The notes under the pieces: model-generated
The model's database searches: none
What the model saw: only the letters and a program-made list of their open reading frames with translations
What the model was told of the DNA's origin: nothing
Translations under genes and position numbers: made by a program
Shown here: in pieces, positions 53,768 to 64,000 of the stretch
Layout: each line of letters opens with the position of its first letter
Position numbering within the stretch: the first letter of the stretch is position 1
Assembly (NCBI RefSeq): GCF_035594125.1
Contig: NC_087171.1
Span: 13,767,767-13,831,766, forward strand
Source of the DNA: Scylla paramamosain
Taxonomy: Eukaryota > Arthropoda > Malacostraca > Decapoda > Portunidae
Length of the DNA stretch: 64,000 bases
Reading direction: 5' to 3'

Positions 53768-56077
53768 GTGAGAAAATGTAGATGGTTAAAATGACACTTT
53801 TGATTCATGATATTGATCTAGAAAATTTTTCACTTAATGTTTAGTTATGGTTTGATATTTTATTGATATTAACAAACATTTGTATTACATGCTTGAATTA
53901 GATTATTAAGTATTTTGGTTGCTATTTTCTTTGTAAATAAATAATTAAATGGATTTTGAGAAATGTTTCTCATTGCATGAAGTAATTGTATTAAGATAAT
54001 CAAGAAATGAGAATACATGATCTGACAGTTTGGAGACACTGCACTGAGCATGGTCATTGGTCTCACTTCATCCAACAGGGGTGAAGTGAGGCACAGCTGG
54101 GTGGCCAGCAGGACTTCTTGACACTGTTTTCTTGATCTTTAATAGTGTTGCTAATTGTATTTCAGCAGGGGATGCCACAGTTATGTATTAATGTTAGATA
54201 AAACAGATATGATGGTGTTAGAGATTTAGGATATCTTGGAAATAATTTTTAATGATAATATTTAGACAAGAGTACTTACACTATGTTATTCTCCCAAACA
54301 GAAAAATGTAATCAACTATCATGACATGCATTCATTGGGAATACCATACAGGAACAGAATGCACTTTATTTTTGTTTTTAATTTAAAGTAGAGAATTTGG
54401 CACAAAGTAATTATGGGAGGTGATTGGGTGCTGGATCATAAGCTTGGGTCCAGGGAGGTAGGGGATGGTTGTCAAAATTCCATAGACTGTAGAAGACACT
54501 CTTTCCCCAATCTTCCTGGTGAAGTGACATGGGAAGCCAGAGATGAAACATATGTCTGGCAATATACACAGTAGTTTAGATTTTGTTAACTTTTAATATT
54601 TTTGCATAATGAAATTTGGTTATGAAAATTTTGCTATATTAAGTTAAATATAACTCTACTGTATGCAAGAAAGAACACACTGCATTTTGATGATGTCATT
54701 CTCCATGGAGTAGCTTCCTGGAATCACTGCAGCATCAGCAATGTAGATACAATTTTTTATAATGTTTATAAGTCTTCATCAGGATATCAATCTGACTTAC
54801 AGGTCGCCAAAAAGATGCTTCTTCAAGGCGTATCTTGGATGAGAGTGCCAGAAGGAGACGAGCCAGAAAAGCATTAGAGGCACTTGAACAAGACAACTTC
54901 CATGATGACCCACATGCAAACTTGGTTATGAGCAAGAAGGCACCTAAATTTGAAGAATCACTTGATGGTTCCAGAAATAAAGATCGAAAGAGAAGAACTA
55001 GAAGTTCAGAATACTTCAAGCAGAGGTGAGGAAATGTGAATAGGAGTTAATGCTGCAAATGGAGGAACTTTGTATAATTTGTAGTTTTAGTGTATTGTAT
55101 GCATTGTTTTTGTTGCCAAAATCAAGATTTATAGTAGTTCGTTATTAAGGGATTGTATGCATGCAGCTGCTTGCAGTATAGCCTGTCTGTGATCCCAATG
55201 TTAAAAGAAATCAGGTCTTCATAACCCAGTGAAAACATGGATCTTTTGTGAAGGTCCAGGTTTTTGAAGATACAGTCCCTATCTATAAAGATTGCATTCT
55301 TGTTTTAATTGTATTAACATGAAGCATGCTCAGCATAAATGCTTGACAAGAGAAATAAAAATTATATGCATTGGAAGCTTATTGTCTGTCATCTCTCAGG
55401 AGGAGGGAGAGGAGAAAAGTGCATTCTTGGTTTCACAAGCTGGTATCTTAAGAATATGTTTAACACAATATATGCTTTGCATAATTGAATGGAATATAAA
55501 CTATATTTGATAAGGTATTTCTGTTATTATACAGGGAATATATAAGACAACGTGAAAAAGTAATGCATGACATGGCAGCCTTGATGCTCCCCTTTTGGAC
55601 TAGCCACTACTAAAGCTGTATGGCAACATGTTGTTCATTCATTAAGGCATCATGACTGTTATGATTTGTGGGCTAAAGCCCGAGAGATCCCTTCAGAGGA
55701 AATTCCAGATTGTGAAAGCAATTCGGGTGACACACTAAGGATATGCTTCCATGAAATCAGGTCCAGGATAAACAATGAAATTTCAGTAATACAAGTACTT
55801 ATTGTTGTCTTTGTTTTAATACTATTAAGTGAGGTTAATTTTTTTTAGATTTCGTAAAACCTTCACCATACTGCTTGAAGAGGAGCAAGCACTATACCCT
55901 GATGGTCCTAATTACCTGACAGTTCAAGCCCCATCTTCAAAAAGGCCTGAACGTCGCTTGTGTGCAGTTTGTGGCTTCCCTGCACCTTACACATGCATTC
56001 CTTGTGGCTCACGATACTGCTCCACCAAGTGTCTCTCCACTCATGAAGATACACGGTGTCTGAAATGGACTGCCTAA
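53749..56077 (+). CDS. ZNHIT1: Zinc finger HIT domain protein 1, three exons
   Basis: Subunit of the SRCAP/SWR1 chromatin-remodelling complex that deposits histone H2A.Z (yeast Vps71/Swc6). Exons 53749-53767, 54803-55025 and 55849-56077 are phase-consistent and give 156 residues (human is 154). The order is MASRESG, then RRILDESARRRRARKALEAL, EQDNFHDDPHANL (human ENDNFQDDPHAGL), a basic linker, FRKTFTILLEEE, PDGPNYLT, and the zf-HIT finger. The finger is CAVCGFPAPYTCIPCGSRYC, then CLSTHEDTRCLKW with all zinc ligands. The first AATAAA after the stop is 56365-56370. Intron 2 has a decoy AG at about 55535. Translation of this second ORF would need reinitiation, read-through, or a separate transcript start inside GTF2H5. 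Confidence 0.96.
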
Positions 56078-56370
56078 ACATTTTTTTGTACGAGTAAGTA
56101 GTGGTATCAAGTGGTGAGATCATAGAATGTATTTTCTTCTATTCAGAAAGCCAACATTAGAGTTCACCAATTCTAGTAACTGGCTCATAAATGATAGGAA
56201 GGGTTATGTCCAGTTGATAGGGAGATTGCTGTGGGGATGACAAACTTACTCCATTGTGAATTTTCATTGTGAATTTTTGGACAAAATGCAGTAGGATCAT
56301 CAGTGATTATATTTTTTGTTACAGAAGTATATAGTACATGTATGCATGGTAAACTTTTTGCAACAATAAA

Positions 56371-57058
56371 TTTATAGTTTTGAGAAGGTCTTTCACAATA
56401 AAAAGCATCTCCATTCATGTAAGAGGTAATATTTTTAAAAATAAAATATGAATAAACCCATTAATTCTGTTGTCTGTACCCTTAGAGAAATGTTATATTC
56501 TCTGGCTTCAATAAAGCCAGATGCTATGGAATTTTATCTATAATAGTGTGAGTACCAGTAATGGACACCATAAACAAAAAACTGACTTCCTCTAATGCAA
56601 ATCTATAATTTTAAAAATTTGTGGAAACACTGGCAAACAAAATCACAGTTGTTTTTTTATGTTTTTCAAACTCATGTTTGCAAACATAATATCACTTCTG
56701 TAACTTAAGAAGTGGCCACCTGTGACAAGGTCAGGTATGCTGAATTTCATGAGTACAGCAGGTGGAGTTATGCTCTCTAAAAGGAAAAATACTGAATTCT
56801 TTTAAATTTCTGTACATAATTCCTGTACAACATATAAATTCTATTGTAAATTATACACATGGACTGACATTTACTTGCATGCAATCTAAAGAAACTGCAC
56901 AGAAGTTGAACAGTTGAATGAGACTCCACAATACTTTTAAGAAAACATATCCTACACTTCAATATATTCACTGGTAAGTAGTTTCCACCATAATGTTATT
57001 ACAAGACCATTGCATTCACAATTTGCAACTTACTCTTAGAATTATTTGGTCATTCATG
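56371..57058. other. Intergenic between convergent ZNHIT1 and CCDC97
   Basis: AT-rich; contains the 3' UTR ends of two genes that point towards each other. Nothing else recognised. Confidence 0.6.
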
Positions 57059-62233
<5,175 letters not shown>

Positions 62234-62342
62234 CTGTAAATTGTTAACTGATAGTACAGAATGTTCACATAATCTGTAATCATCTGCTACTCCTATTATT
62301 AAAAAAAAAATTCCACAATGAAATGCCTTGCTGGCTAACACT

Positions 62343-62454
62343 CAGTTGTGTTCAGTTCACATTAACTAAAAGTCCATCTTGCTCATATGGCAAGAACACA
62401 GTTGTGTTCAGTTCACATTAACTAAAAGTCCATCTTGCTCATATGGCAAGAACA
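62343..62454. repeat. Perfect 56-bp tandem duplication
   Basis: Two identical units, 62343-62398 and 62399-62454 (cagttgtgttcagttcac...), in the CCDC97 intron upstream of exon 62057-62233. Confidence 0.93.

Positions 62455-64000
<1,546 letters not shown>

Noticed and set aside
55535..55700. Extra ZNHIT1 exon beginning at 55535
   Set aside because: The frame stops quickly, and joining 55025 to 55849 gives an uninterrupted match to the family (KQRFRKTF).

Overview
The window looks like nuclear DNA of an arthropod, most likely a decapod crustacean. The reasons are split protein-coding genes with GT-AG introns, very dense long dinucleotide and trinucleotide arrays (GA/CT, GT/CA, TA, TAA, CAA), several copies of one Jockey-like LINE, and proteins that resemble arthropod and vertebrate orthologues equally. 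The species cannot be read from the sequence. Gene names below come from motifs and recalled family features; no search was run.

Layout: (1) Positions 3021-39844, minus strand, hold the first 19 coding exons of a xanthine dehydrogenase gene (XDH). All exon phases agree and give 941 codons. The last third of the protein lies beyond the left edge. Its introns carry three copies of one LINE (1-2275, 11020-14268, 26109-33549), a hAT-type MITE (15477-15663), SINE-like and unclassified dispersed repeats, and many microsatellites. Intron 1 (15.4 kb) holds an intact, apparently very young Ty3/gypsy-type LTR retrotransposon (26220-31256) inside the third LINE copy. (2) Between 39845 and 43756 lie an unidentified open reading frame, a degenerate LINE 3' end and TA arrays. 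(3) Positions 43757-48182, plus strand, hold STYX, a pseudophosphatase, in four coding exons. Its third intron has a long foldback and a Harbinger fossil. (4) Positions 52127-53739, plus strand, hold GTF2H5, the smallest TFIIH subunit. ZNHIT1 follows at 53749-56077 and starts 9 nt after the GTF2H5 stop, in the same exon and the same frame, so the pair is probably made as one dicistronic mRNA. (5) Positions 57059-62233, minus strand, hold the 3' part of a CCDC97 gene. One intron contains a complete PIF/Harbinger DNA transposon (57806-60819) with 38-bp identical terminal inverted repeats, a TAA target duplication, an intact DDE transposase and an antisense MADF/BESS-type accessory gene. Each transposon gene has an exon inside the other's intron.

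The host genes are unrelated housekeeping functions: purine catabolism, phospho-signalling scaffold, TFIIH repair and transcription, SWR1/SRCAP chromatin remodelling, and a conserved protein linked to the spliceosome. The only pair with likely shared expression is GTF2H5-ZNHIT1. Everything else is intronic or intergenic repeat. No tRNA, rRNA or CRISPR array was recognised.
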